NCBI GenBank assembly: GCA_030151725.1 | Contig: JASLDD010000221.1 | Span: 1 to 23,911 of the forward strand | DNA length: 23,911 nucleotides | Reading direction: 5' to 3' | Source: Solirubrobacteraceae bacterium | GTDB lineage: Bacteria > Actinomycetota > Thermoleophilia > Solirubrobacterales > Solirubrobacteraceae | Part shown: positions 1 to 6,915 of the stretch, piece by piece | Numbering within the stretch: position 1 is the stretch's first letter | Layout: every line of letters starts with the position of its first letter | Translations under genes and position numbers: made by a program | Notes under the pieces: generated by a model | Seen by the model: only the letters and a program-made list of their open reading frames with translations | Told to the model about the DNA's origin: nothing | The model's database searches: none

Positions 1-1425
1 TTTGTCGTCAACCGCATCCTCAACTCGGGCATCTCGGAGGTCTGGCGCGAGCAGGAGGAGAAGGGGCTTTCGATCAAGAAGATCGACGAGGGCGTGGGCG
101 CCGCCGGCGTCGTGCCGGTCGGTCCCTACTACCTCGTCAACCTGCTTGGCCTTGACACCGTGCTGCACGTGGCAGAGCACCTCGTGGAGTCATACGGCGA
201 GGAACGCTTCTATGTCCCCAAGGGAATGCAGAAGCTCGTGGCCGACGGCAAACTCGGCGCCAAGACGGGCGGCGATGGCTTCTACAACACCGCCGGCGAG
301 CCCAACATCTCAGGCGATAACGAGCCCGACATCGCCGAGCTCGTGGAGATGCTCTCCCTGAAGACCTTCCTCGAGGCCTGCCTCGTGCTGGAGGAGGGCG
401 TGGCGACGCACCGCGACATCGACTTCGGGATGATGGCCGGCGCCGGCCTCGACCCGCGTCGTGGCCTTCTGCCCCCCTTCATGAAGGCCGACAGCGAAGG
501 CCTGGACACGGTGCTCGAGCGCATGGAGAGCGCGCAGGAGCGCCACGGCGAGCGCTTCACGCCGCCCACCATCCTGCGCCGTCTGGTCGCCCAGGGGCGC
601 CTCGGGCAGAAGAGCGGCCAGGGCTTCTACGCCTACCCGCAGGCCGACGCCGAGCAGGCCGCCGAGGTCGTGAAGCTCGAGACGCGCGCCGACGGCGTGG
701 CGATCGCGTGGCTGGCCAACGGTCAGATGAACTCGATCTCCCCCCAGGTCGTCCAGGATCTGCAGAAGGTGTGGAGCAAGGTCAAGGACTCCGGCGTGCG
801 TGCGCTCGTGATCGCCTCGTCCAATCCCTTCCTCTACTGCGCGGGTGCGGACATCAAGGCGTTCACCACCATGGACGAGTCCTCGGGCGCCGAGCTGATC
901 AACGGCGCGCACACCCTCTTCAAAGAGCTGGGCGAGGACGGCGTGGTCACGATCGCGGCCGTCAACGGCCTGGCCTTCGGCGGCGGCTGCGAGCTCGCGA
1001 TGGCATGTGACGTGCGCATCGCGGCTCGCTCGGCGATCTTCGGCCAGCCTGAGGTCAAGCTCGGCATCATCCCCGGCTTCGGCGGCACCCAGCGCCTGCC
1101 GCGACTGGTGGGCACGAACAAGGCCCTCGAGATGAACCTCGTGGGCGATCCCATCCTCGCCGACGAAGCCTTCGAGCTGGGGCTCGTCAACCGCACGGTC
1201 GAGGACCACGAGCTGCTCGACACGGCGTTGATGTGGGCACGCAAGCTCGCGGGCCAGGCGCCGCTGGCGGTGGCCCAGATCAAGTCGATCTCCGGCGCCG
1301 GCGACCTCGACGAGGGCGTGGAGGCCGAGAAGCACGCCTTCGCTGAGGTGTTCGCGAGCGCGGACGCCAAGGAGGGCATCTCGGCCTTCCTCGGCAAACG
1401 CGCCCCGAGCTTCAAGGGCAGCTGA
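1..1425 (+). CDS. 3-hydroxyacyl-CoA dehydrogenase / enoyl-CoA hydratase fusion (FadN-type order), 5' truncated
   Basis: The reading frame is open from base 1, so the N-terminal NAD-binding part lies outside the window; 474 residues are visible. They begin in the first 3-hydroxyacyl-CoA dehydrogenase C-terminal domain (FVVNRIL, then GPYYLVNLLGLD), continue through a second copy of that domain ending GQKSGQGFYAYP, and finish with a crotonase-fold hydratase domain. The hydratase has both acid/base glutamates of the family: Glu in GGGCE (codon 991-993) and Glu in FGQPE (codon 1051-1053), followed by GIIPGFGGTQRL. It should catalyse the hydration and NAD-dependent oxidation steps of fatty acid beta-oxidation in the cytosol. 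The dehydrogenase-then-hydratase order matches Bacillus FadN rather than E. coli FadB. A thiolase partner would be expected upstream but cannot be seen. The family call is secure; substrate chain length is unknown. Confidence 0.93.
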   Translation, partial: FVVNRILNSGISEVWREQEEKGLSIKKIDEGVGAAGVVPVGPYYLVNLLGLDTVLHVAEHLVESYGEERFYVPKGMQKLVADGKLGAKTGGDGFYNTAGEPNISGDNEPDIAELVEMLSLKTFLEACLVLEEGVATHRDIDFGMMAGAGLDPRRGLLPPFMKADSEGLDTVLERMESAQERHGERFTPPTILRRLVAQGRLGQKSGQGFYAYPQADAEQAAEVVKLETRADGVAIAWLANGQMNSISPQVVQDLQKVWSKVKDSGVRALVIASSNPFLYCAGADIKAFTTMDESSGAELINGAHTLFKELGEDGVVTIAAVNGLAFGGGCELAMACDVRIAARSAIFGQPEVKLGIIPGFGGTQRLPRLVGTNKALEMNLVGDPILADEAFELGLVNRTVEDHELLDTALMWARKLAGQAPLAVAQIKSISGAGDLDEGVEAEKHAFAEVFASADAKEGISAFLGKRAPSFKGS

Positions 1426-1462
1426 GCCGCATGAGCACTGGGTGGTGGGCGGTGGGTGATTC

Positions 1463-1479
1463 CCCCGAGCTTGCCGGGG
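1463..1479 (+). terminator. Weak hairpin after the beta-oxidation gene
   Basis: CCCCG (1463-1467) can pair with CGGGG (1475-1479) around a 7-base loop, in the spacer after the stop codon at 1425. No T-tract follows, so it may be only a weak or factor-dependent terminator. Confidence 0.25.
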
Positions 1480-1519
1480 TCGGGCCTACACGTATTCGCT
1501 TTGCGACTGCTGTAACACC

Positions 1520-2317
1520 ATGGCTATACAGAGTTCCCAGACCGACAATGCCCATGCGAGGGACGCCGACTCCGGGCACGCGCGCCTGACCGAGCTCATG
1601 GAGGCCGCCGGCTCTGTGGTGGCCCTCACGGGCGCAGGCATCTCGGTGCCGTCGGGCATCCCCGACTTCCGCACGCCGCGCACGGGGCTGTGGGAGCGGG
1701 TCAACCCGATGGAAGTCGCCCACATCGACGCCTTCCGTTCCGATCCGGTGCGCTTCTGGAGCTTCTACGGCGAGCGCTTTGCCACGCTCGGCGACAAGCA
1801 GCCTAACGGCGCCCACGAAGCGCTCGTAGCGCTCGAGACGGCGGGCGTGCTCGACGCAGTGATCACCCAGAACATCGACATGCTCCACCGGCGGGCTGGC
1901 ACCCGGGAGCTGGTGGAGGTGCATGGCAGCATCGCCACCTGCTCCTGTCCTCGGTGCGGCATCGGCGTGGATGTCGAGGAGGTGCGCACCCGTCTAGAGG
2001 AGGCAGCGGATGGGGTACCGCGCTGCAAGCAGTGCGCCGGCCCCCTGAAGCCCGATGTGGTCCTGTTCGGCGAGATGCTCTCCCCCCACGCCTTGGGCCG
2101 TGCGCAGGAGCTCTGCGAAGGGGCCGACGTGCTGCTGTGCATCGGCTCCTCGCTGGAGGTTCACCCGGTGGCCGGGCTGCCGCTGCTGACACGCAGGAGC
2201 GGGGGAGCCGTGGCGATCGTCACCAAGGGACCGACGCCGCTTGACGACATCGCCGCCGTCCGCCTCAGTGGCGACGTGGTCGGTGAGCTACAGGCGCTGG
2301 CGAGCGCTCTGAGCTGA
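1520..2317 (+). CDS. Sirtuin family NAD-dependent protein deacylase (Sir2/CobB)
   Basis: This is a 265-residue Sir2 protein. It should remove acyl groups from protein lysines, using NAD and releasing nicotinamide and O-acyl-ADP-ribose. NAD-binding GAGIS is at about 38-42 with GIPDFR at 46-51, TQNID at 116-120, the catalytic His in EVHGS at 135, a zinc site formed by Cys143/Cys146 and Cys169/Cys172, and GSS at 209-211. Tyr83-x-x-Arg86 (FYGER) aligns with the Tyr102/Arg105 pair of SIRT5 and the equivalent pair in CobB, which bind acidic acyl groups; desuccinylase or demalonylase activity is therefore possible (inference). The ATG at 1520 is the only start codon between the upstream in-frame stop at 1457 and the conserved core, although no Shine-Dalgarno site is obvious. 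It is convergent with the next gene, 8 nt apart. Confidence 0.93.
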   Translation: MAIQSSQTDNAHARDADSGHARLTELMEAAGSVVALTGAGISVPSGIPDFRTPRTGLWERVNPMEVAHIDAFRSDPVRFWSFYGERFATLGDKQPNGAHEALVALETAGVLDAVITQNIDMLHRRAGTRELVEVHGSIATCSCPRCGIGVDVEEVRTRLEEAADGVPRCKQCAGPLKPDVVLFGEMLSPHALGRAQELCEGADVLLCIGSSLEVHPVAGLPLLTRRSGGAVAIVTKGPTPLDDIAAVRLSGDVVGELQALASALS

Positions 2318-2325
2318 GACAGAAC

Positions 2326-3468
2326 TTAGGCTGGAATCCGCGCAGTCAGGTCGCGCTCGGGGTTGATTCCCCACCGCCCACCGGCCGCCGCAAGCTCCTC
2401 ATCGACGCCCCACCGGTCCGCCCGCGGGGGGCCGTCGTGTTCGAGGCTGGCTCCCTTCAAGGTCATGCAGCCGCTGTTGTCGCCGATGGCGCGGATCTCC
2501 TCGACCTCCTCGCCGCTCAGCTGGAGCGTCGGATCCACAGCGGCCAGCTCGGCGCGCTTGTCCTCGATCGATCGCGCGTCTGGCCCGCTCTCCTGGATCA
2601 GGGTAGGGGCCACGCAGCGCACGGCCGGCTGCGACAGGTCCCACGCACAGGCCAGCTGCAGCATGCTCAGCCCATGGCGCTCGGCGACGGGGCGCATGCG
2701 CTCGAGGCGCTCGCGTCCCGCCTGCACCCACCCGTCGGGCCTGAACTTGCGGTGGTCGTAGGGGGCGAACTCGTGCCCCGGCAGCACGTCGTCGTGGAAG
2801 ATCCCGCCGTAGTCCACCACGCGGGCGATCACGCTCACCCGATGGGCGACAGCGGCCTCCAGCACGAGCTCCCCGGGCCACGGCTCCAGCGGGTTGAGGA
2901 TGATCATCGCCCAGTCGATCCGCTCGGAGAAGCGCTCCAGGCAATCGATCAGATCGAGCGTGAAGCCGTTGGCGGGCCCCGGCGCCACGCCCAGCAGCCG
3001 GGTGAGGCCCCCGTCGCGCACTGCGGCCATGCCGTCCCACACCGCCGGGCTGGAGTAGCCGGTGCGATCGGGGTTGTGCAGCATCAGCAGATCGAAGCGC
3101 TCGACTCCCAGGCGCTCGAGGCTGCGCTCGGTGGCCATGCGGATGTAGTCCGCGTAGCCGTCCTCGCTGCGCAGCGCCGGGTCGGTGAAGCGGGGGAAGC
3201 CCTTCGCGCCTTCGCGCTGGCCCGTGTAGAAGTCGTGCCCGATGGCGCCCACCAGGCAGTAGCTGTCGCGCTCCACGCCCACCAGCGAGCGCCCGAGCGC
3301 CAGGTCGGCGTCGCCGGCTCCGTAGACGTCGGCTGTGATCACCGTGTCGATGCCGTCCCCGGGACGCAGCAACGCGGTCAACCGCTCATCCTCGAGCGGC
3401 TCTCCGAAGTGCATGAAGCGCCCTGCGCTCCAGGTGCCGATGGCGGTGGCGGTGGGATCCATCGTCAC
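2326..3468 (-). CDS. Aldo/keto reductase-fold protein with degenerate catalytic tetrad
   Basis: This 380-residue protein has the AKR pattern: TADVYG...LGRSL near the N-terminus, FDLLMLHNPD at 125-134, a TIM-barrel-like middle, and a C-terminal stretch resembling the cofactor-binding end. By motif alignment two of the four AKR catalytic residues are replaced. The Asp five residues before Tyr49 is Ile44, and the Lys expected in the 'TK.G' motif is Ala75; Tyr49 and His131 are kept. A normal NAD(P)H carbonyl reductase is thus doubtful. The GTG start at 3468 overlaps the stop of the upstream gene (GTGA), so translation is probably coupled; an ATG two codons inside (3462) is the alternative. The 380 residues exceed the usual AKR length of about 280-350, with a C-terminal extension of roughly 40 residues. 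The substrate is unknown. Confidence 0.85.
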   Translation of the reverse strand: MTMDPTATAIGTWSAGRFMHFGEPLEDERLTALLRPGDGIDTVITADVYGAGDADLALGRSLVGVERDSYCLVGAIGHDFYTGQREGAKGFPRFTDPALRSEDGYADYIRMATERSLERLGVERFDLLMLHNPDRTGYSSPAVWDGMAAVRDGGLTRLLGVAPGPANGFTLDLIDCLERFSERIDWAMIILNPLEPWPGELVLEAAVAHRVSVIARVVDYGGIFHDDVLPGHEFAPYDHRKFRPDGWVQAGRERLERMRPVAERHGLSMLQLACAWDLSQPAVRCVAPTLIQESGPDARSIEDKRAELAAVDPTLQLSGEEVEEIRAIGDNSGCMTLKGASLEHDGPPRADRWGVDEELAAAGGRWGINPERDLTARIPA

Positions 3469-4373
3469 TTCAGACTAACTCCCGGCGCCGTTCGCGCGCG
3501 CAGCGCCGCCTCCAGCCGCCCCAGCGCGTGCGACAGCGTCTCCTCGTCCGGGCCACCCCCTTCGACATCGGCCAGCGCCAGGCGCTTCTGCTCGGCCACG
3601 CCGGGGTGGAGCTGGTCGAGCTCGGCGATGCGGATGGCGAGATCCTGGCGTCTCTCCTGCCGCAGTTCTGAGACGGCAGTCAGGAACGCGTCGTCGAGCT
3701 CCAGTGCAGCGTGGCGCAGTCTTCCCTGATCGAGATCCAGCCGCGCGCGCAGCGTCAGCTCCTCGCACAGCAGCATCCGTGCCCGCGCCCCCAGCAGTGC
3801 CGCCAGGCGCTCCTGTGGGCGCAGCACCGAGGACGAGCGTGCCCGCCGTCTCGTAGAACCTCGACCCTGTACGCCCCAGGGCAGCTCGCGGGCGTGCAGC
3901 CAGCGCCCGCCGGCCACCTGCTCGCCCTCGCCCCAGCCGGCCCTGATCACGAGCGCCTGCGCGGGGGAGACCTCGTGCACGTAGGGATCCGCCGATGCGA
4001 TGCGGTGGGCGTGAAGGACGCGGTTGACCACCCCGACGGCCGCGAGCACGTCGCGCTCGCGATCGAAGTCCTCCAGCCACGCGCGTGCCTGCTGCTCGGC
4101 CGACAGTGGGACAGGGTCGATGACCGTAACCCTGCTGGTTGTCACCTCCGCCGGGTCGGGGGTCGCCGGTACGCTCGTCGCTCGCGCGCCCATCCTGGCG
4201 AGGACGCCGGGGCCGCGTGGAGAAGTCGACGCTCGGCCGGCCTCGAGCGTGCCCAGCACCACCACGCGCTCGGGCTCGCCGTTGGTCTCCAGGCGCAGCA
4301 GGTAGCGCCCATCGGCGGGTCCGAGCGCCCATGGGAACTCCATCTGTATGAAGATGAACAGCTGCTCGGGCAT
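3465..4373 (-). CDS. Conserved hypothetical protein, coupled to the AKR-like gene
   Basis: I do not recognise this family. The protein has 302 residues and no signal peptide or membrane segment. Its N-terminal ~85 residues are beta-rich (MEFPWALGPADGRYLLR, then GEPERVVVLGTL). Next come a basic, low-complexity stretch near 171-184 (RGSTRRRARSSSVL) and a long alpha-helical, charged C-terminal half (185-295) that looks like a coiled coil. The frame is open further upstream, to 4703, but that part lies antisense to the phasin-like gene. I place the start at ATG 4373 because a TANNNT box (TACGGT) sits exactly 6 nt before it, as at other leaderless starts in this window. The stop overlaps the AKR-like start by 4 bp (GTGA), so the two products are made together and may work together. 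ATG 4343 is a weaker alternative start. Confidence 0.75.
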   Translation of the reverse strand: MPEQLFIFIQMEFPWALGPADGRYLLRLETNGEPERVVVLGTLEAGRASTSPRGPGVLARMGARATSVPATPDPAEVTTSRVTVIDPVPLSAEQQARAWLEDFDRERDVLAAVGVVNRVLHAHRIASADPYVHEVSPAQALVIRAGWGEGEQVAGGRWLHARELPWGVQGRGSTRRRARSSSVLRPQERLAALLGARARMLLCEELTLRARLDLDQGRLRHAALELDDAFLTAVSELRQERRQDLAIRIAELDQLHPGVAEQKRLALADVEGGGPDEETLSHALGRLEAALRARTAPGVSLK

Positions 4374-4379
4374 CTCTGC

Positions 4380-4385
4380 ACCGTA
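4380..4385 (-). promoter_or_regulatory. Predicted -10 box of a leaderless transcript
   Basis: On the minus strand TACGGT is followed by 6 nt and then the ATG at 4373. This fits the actinobacterial TANNNT -10 with transcription starting at or next to the start codon. No convincing -35 was found. Confidence 0.5.
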
Positions 4386-4394
4386 TCCTTGTCT

Positions 4395-4431
4395 CAGGCC
4401 GACGGCCTGATCACTTTCGGGCCTGATGGCC
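4395..4431. promoter_or_regulatory. Palindrome and direct repeats between divergent genes (possible operator)
   Basis: A perfect inverted repeat CAGGCC-GAC-GGCCTG lies at 4395-4409. The 8-mer GGCCTGAT occurs at 4404-4411 and again at 4420-4427, with the copies starting 16 bp apart, and is followed by another GGCC at 4428-4431. This dense symmetry lies in the 87-bp gap between two divergent start codons, where a regulator could control both. No known regulator site was recognised. Confidence 0.35.
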
Positions 4432-4460
4432 AAATGACTCAACGATCCAGGAGCAGCGGA

Positions 4461-4958
4461 ATGTCCGATGCGAGCAATGTCGCCAAAAGCCTGCGTGAGC
4501 GACTCGGCGGCAACACGGAGGAGCGGCTCGGCAAGGCTTTGTCCGACCTGTTGGAAAACCCCCTCCTCACGGGGGCCATTGGACGTGCGTTCGACGCTCG
4601 TGAGAAGGCTTCCCAGGCGCAGGAGGTCGCATTGGGCGCGCTCAACATTCCATCTGCCGCCGACATCGAACGGCTGACCAGACGCCTGCGCTCGGTCTCC
4701 CATCGCCTGGAGGGCATCGAGGACGGCGTCGATCGCCTCGACCGCTCGGGCATGCCGGGCGGCGTCGAGGCACGGCTCGCGGCGATCGAGCAGCAGCTGA
4801 GCACGCTCATGGGCAGGCTCGATCAGCTGGCGAGTCCTCCGCCCGCCAAAGTCAAAGCTCCCGCCAAAGCCAAAGCGGCCAAACCGAAAGCCAAAGCCGC
4901 CCCGAAATCAAAAGCCAAAGCCGCCCGTCAGCGCAAAGCGGCCAAAGCCTCAACCTGA
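4461..4958 (+). CDS. Phasin-like coiled-coil protein with Lys/Ala-rich (histone H1-like) tail
   Basis: The 165-residue protein has three parts. Residues 8-60 are an amphipathic helical region. The segment ALNIPSAADIERLTRRLRSV (60-79) and the helix after it resemble the 'IPT..D...L..R...L' signature of polyhydroxyalkanoate granule-associated proteins (PhaF/PhaI type). The last ~38 residues are almost only Ala, Lys and Pro. A role at storage granules and/or in binding DNA, as known for PhaF, is a reasonable inference. The start at 4461 is chosen because AGGAG (4449-4453) lies 7 nt upstream; an in-frame ATG at 4434 lacks such a site. All 12 lysines of the tail use AAA although AAG dominates nearby genes. 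The 3' end overlaps the convergent purine nucleoside phosphorylase gene by 9 bp. Confidence 0.65.
   Translation: MSDASNVAKSLRERLGGNTEERLGKALSDLLENPLLTGAIGRAFDAREKASQAQEVALGALNIPSAADIERLTRRLRSVSHRLEGIEDGVDRLDRSGMPGGVEARLAAIEQQLSTLMGRLDQLASPPPAKVKAPAKAKAAKPKAKAAPKSKAKAARQRKAAKAST
4850..4950 (+). repeat. Low-complexity GCCAAA-type coding repeat
   Basis: Irregular tandem GCC-AAA codon pairs encode the Ala/Lys tail of the phasin-like protein. All Lys codons here are AAA, making an A-rich patch in an otherwise GC-rich gene. Confidence 0.6.
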
Positions 4959-5642
4959 GAGCGCGGCGATTGCAGCGGCGCCGACTCGTTCGGCGGCCGC
5001 GAGCAGCGTGTGGTCCTCGATGCGCGCGCGCTCGCCACTCGCGCTGAAGGTGTCAGAGACGATCAGCGCGCAGGCGACCGGCACGCCCTTCTGCGCGCCG
5101 AGCGCAAACAGGGTGGCCGCCTCCATCTCCACCGCAAGCGCATCGGTGCCCGCCCCCGGGGGGCCGCTCTCGTAGAAGAGATCCACGCTCACCACAGCGC
5201 CCACGTGCGCTCGTCCAACGAGGCCGAGCAACGCGTCTGTCAGGACTGGATCGCTGCCCACGCGCTCGCTGGCGCCAAGCGCCCGCGAGGTGCCGTCGGC
5301 GCAGACTGACTCCTGGGCGATAACGACATCTCCAAGCTCCAGCCCTGCCGCCAACGCGCCGCATGTCCCGACCCGCACCGCTCTGCGCGCGCCCAGCGCG
5401 ATCAGCTCCGTGAAGACGATCGCCGCCGACGGTCCTCCCATGCCGGTGGCCTGGATGGTCAGCGGCTCGCCGTCGGGTGCCGTGCCCGTGTAGCCCCACA
5501 GGCCCCGGTGATGGTTGAACATGCGCGGCTCCTGCAGTAGCGCCTGCGCCAACGCGAGCGCACGTCCCGGATCGCCCGGCAGCAGCACACGCTCGCCCAG
5601 GGCGGCCGTTGGCCTTATGTGCAGGGGAGCGCTGTGCGACAT
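4950..5642 (-). CDS. Purine nucleoside phosphorylase (hexameric DeoD/Udp superfamily)
   Basis: The 230-residue protein cleaves purine (deoxy)nucleosides with phosphate to free base and (deoxy)ribose 1-phosphate. Features of the hexameric nucleoside phosphorylase fold are visible: His8 near the N-terminus, the phosphate loop LPGDPGR (21-27, Arg27), HRGLWGYTG (45-53, Arg46), ATGMGGPSA, RVGTCGA (90-96, Arg90), and VEMEAATLFALG (171-182), the ribose-binding segment. VSDTF at 195-199 carries the Asp (197) that purine phosphorylases use to protonate the base, which argues against a uridine phosphorylase. It strongly resembles the Thermus enzyme. With hpt about 2.3 kb away it would feed purine salvage. 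The ATG at 5642 is supported by TAAAGT 8 nt upstream. Adenosine versus inosine/guanosine preference cannot be read from the sequence. Confidence 0.87.
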   Translation of the reverse strand: MSHSAPLHIRPTAALGERVLLPGDPGRALALAQALLQEPRMFNHHRGLWGYTGTAPDGEPLTIQATGMGGPSAAIVFTELIALGARRAVRVGTCGALAAGLELGDVVIAQESVCADGTSRALGASERVGSDPVLTDALLGLVGRAHVGAVVSVDLFYESGPPGAGTDALAVEMEAATLFALGAQKGVPVACALIVSDTFSASGERARIEDHTLLAAAERVGAAAIAALSG

Positions 5643-5650
5643 CGCCCGCG

Positions 5651-5656
5651 ACTTTA
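5651..5656 (-). promoter_or_regulatory. Predicted -10 box of the leaderless purine nucleoside phosphorylase transcript
   Basis: TAAAGT on the minus strand lies 8 nt before the ATG at 5642. It overlaps by 2 bp the plus-strand TAGACT of the divergent unit. No -35 element is evident. Confidence 0.45.
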
Positions 5657-5660
5657 GACT
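5655..5660 (+). promoter_or_regulatory. Predicted -10 box upstream of the cyclase operon
   Basis: TAGACT is followed by 7 nt and an ATG at 5668, which opens a 10-codon ORF ending at the cyclase start. The same TAGACT-N7-start arrangement precedes hpt. No -35 element is evident. Confidence 0.5.
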
Positions 5661-5667
5661 CCCGGAT

Positions 5668-5700
5668 ATGGGAATGCCCGTCGCGCCGACCGCGTCCTAG
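5668..5700 (+). CDS. Putative leaderless leader-peptide ORF (10 codons)
   Basis: Starting 7 nt after the TAGACT box, ATG opens the peptide MGMPVAPTAS. Its TAG stop (5698-5700) shares its last base with the GTG start of the cyclase gene (TAGTG). The layout suggests that ribosomes load on the 5'-end ATG, terminate, and reinitiate at the cyclase GTG, which has no Shine-Dalgarno site of its own. The peptide sequence has no obvious regulatory motif. It may be translated only to couple expression, or it may be a chance ORF. Confidence 0.4.
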   Translation: MGMPVAPTAS

Positions 5701-6911
5701 TGGCCGAGCCCGGAGACGATCCCTCGCCCGAGACCGCCGAGCTGACGCTCGAGCAGGTCGCAGCGCGGGCGGGTGTCTCGCCCACTACAGTCAAGCGCTG
5801 GCTCAGCCGGGGTCTGGTCCCCGGCTACGACGGTCGCTGGACTCCCACCTCGCTTGCCTACGTCCGCGTGGTGGCGCGCCTGCGAGCCAGGGGCCACACG
5901 CTGGAGGCGATCAAGCGGGCCAGCGACAACGGCCAGCTCGCCGTTGGCCCGATCGAGAACCTGCTCAGCCGCGCAGAGCCCAAGCACTCGCTCAAGGAGG
6001 CCGTCAAGAGCACCGGCTTGGATGCTGAGCTGATCAAACGCATCTACGCCACCATGGGGCTCACCCAGGATGGGCTCTCAGATGAAGACCTGCAGATGCT
6101 CGGGTACGTCGCCACGATGCTTGGAGCCGGGTTCCCGCTGCCGGCCTTCCTGCAGCTGATGCGCGTCTACGGCCAGGTCATCGCCCAGATCGCCGACGCC
6201 GAGGTGCGTCTCATCCATCTCTACGTGCACGAGCCGCTCATGCGGGCAGGCGTTCCCAGCGTCGAGATAGCCGAGGAGATGGAGGGCCTCGCGCGCGAGG
6301 TCTTCCCATTTGCGGCGCCCTTCATGAACTACCTCCACGGGCGTCTGCTGGCGCACTTCGTCGAGCAGGACATGATCGGCCACATGGAGGCCGACCTCGA
6401 CAGCGAGGCGCCTCAGGAGGGCCGCGTCAGGGTGGCGATCGCGTTCGCGGATCTCGCCGGCTATGCGCGACTGACGGTCGAGCGTGGCGACGAGGCGGCT
6501 GTGGGCGCTGTGGAGCGCTTCGCCGAGGCGGTCGCGCGGACCCTTCCCGCGGAGGCCCGCGTCATAAAGACGCTTGGCGACGAGGTGATGGTCATCGGAG
6601 CGGATCCCGCCGCCCTCACCCGCTGGGCGATCGAGCTGCAGGCGGGGATCGCGCCAGGGGAGCCGCCGCCGCGAATCGGCATTCACTACGGCGAGGTGCT
6701 CTATCGCGACGGCGACTACTTCGGGCGCGAGGTCAACCAGGCAGCCCGTGTTGTGGCGCGCTCGGGGGGCGGGGAGGTGCTGGTGACGCGGCCCGTCGTG
6801 GAGATGGCGGCCGGTGTCGACGGAATCCAGTTCAACCGCATCGGCGAGGTGCGCCTCAAGGGCTTCTCGGAGCCGACAGAGCTGTTCACCGCAGCGCCAG
6901 CGGTGCGTTAG
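5700..6911 (+). CDS. MerR-type HTH / Rv1264-like regulatory domain / class III adenylate cyclase fusion
   Basis: The 403-residue protein has three regions. Residues 14-75 form a MerR-like winged helix (LTLEQVAARAGVSPTTVKRW). Residues about 95-235 resemble the helical regulatory domain of M. tuberculosis Rv1264 (STGLDAELIKRI, then paired helices ending before GRVRVAIAF). Residues 242-400 are a class III nucleotide cyclase domain. Catalytic residues look complete: metal-binding Asp251 (FADLAGY) and Asp294 (LGDE), adenine-selecting Lys290 and Asp339 (GDYFG), and transition-state Asn346 and Arg350 (VNQAAR). It should therefore make cAMP from ATP, probably as a dimer in the cytosol, perhaps bound to DNA. 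Start is GTG 5700, the first start codon in frame. tilS begins 4 nt after the stop, indicating an operon. The Rv1264 regulatory domain senses pH; whether that holds here is unknown. Confidence 0.88.
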   Translation: MAEPGDDPSPETAELTLEQVAARAGVSPTTVKRWLSRGLVPGYDGRWTPTSLAYVRVVARLRARGHTLEAIKRASDNGQLAVGPIENLLSRAEPKHSLKEAVKSTGLDAELIKRIYATMGLTQDGLSDEDLQMLGYVATMLGAGFPLPAFLQLMRVYGQVIAQIADAEVRLIHLYVHEPLMRAGVPSVEIAEEMEGLAREVFPFAAPFMNYLHGRLLAHFVEQDMIGHMEADLDSEAPQEGRVRVAIAFADLAGYARLTVERGDEAAVGAVERFAEAVARTLPAEARVIKTLGDEVMVIGADPAALTRWAIELQAGIAPGEPPPRIGIHYGEVLYRDGDYFGREVNQAARVVARSGGGEVLVTRPVVEMAAGVDGIQFNRIGEVRLKGFSEPTELFTAAPAVR

Positions 6912-6915
6912 AGCG

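Noticed and set aside
310..1335. Long antisense open frame (341 codons) inside the beta-oxidation gene
   Set aside because: Its translation is Arg/His/Leu-rich with no family pattern, and it lies wholly antisense to a gene with clear catalytic motifs; such open frames are typical of GC-rich DNA.
1438..1458. Possible G-quadruplex in the G-rich spacer after the beta-oxidation gene
   Set aside because: Only three GGG runs are present in the short stretch, so a three-tier quadruplex cannot form from it alone.
2437..3729. 430-codon plus-strand frame opposite the AKR-like gene
   Set aside because: Low-complexity, Gln/His/Val-rich translation without motifs; the minus strand has the recognisable AKR signature and a coupled start.
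4374..4703. Longer version of the 302-residue minus-strand protein starting at 4703
   Set aside because: The extra 110 residues are antisense to the phasin-like gene, and the -10 box 6 nt before ATG 4373 fits the shorter protein.
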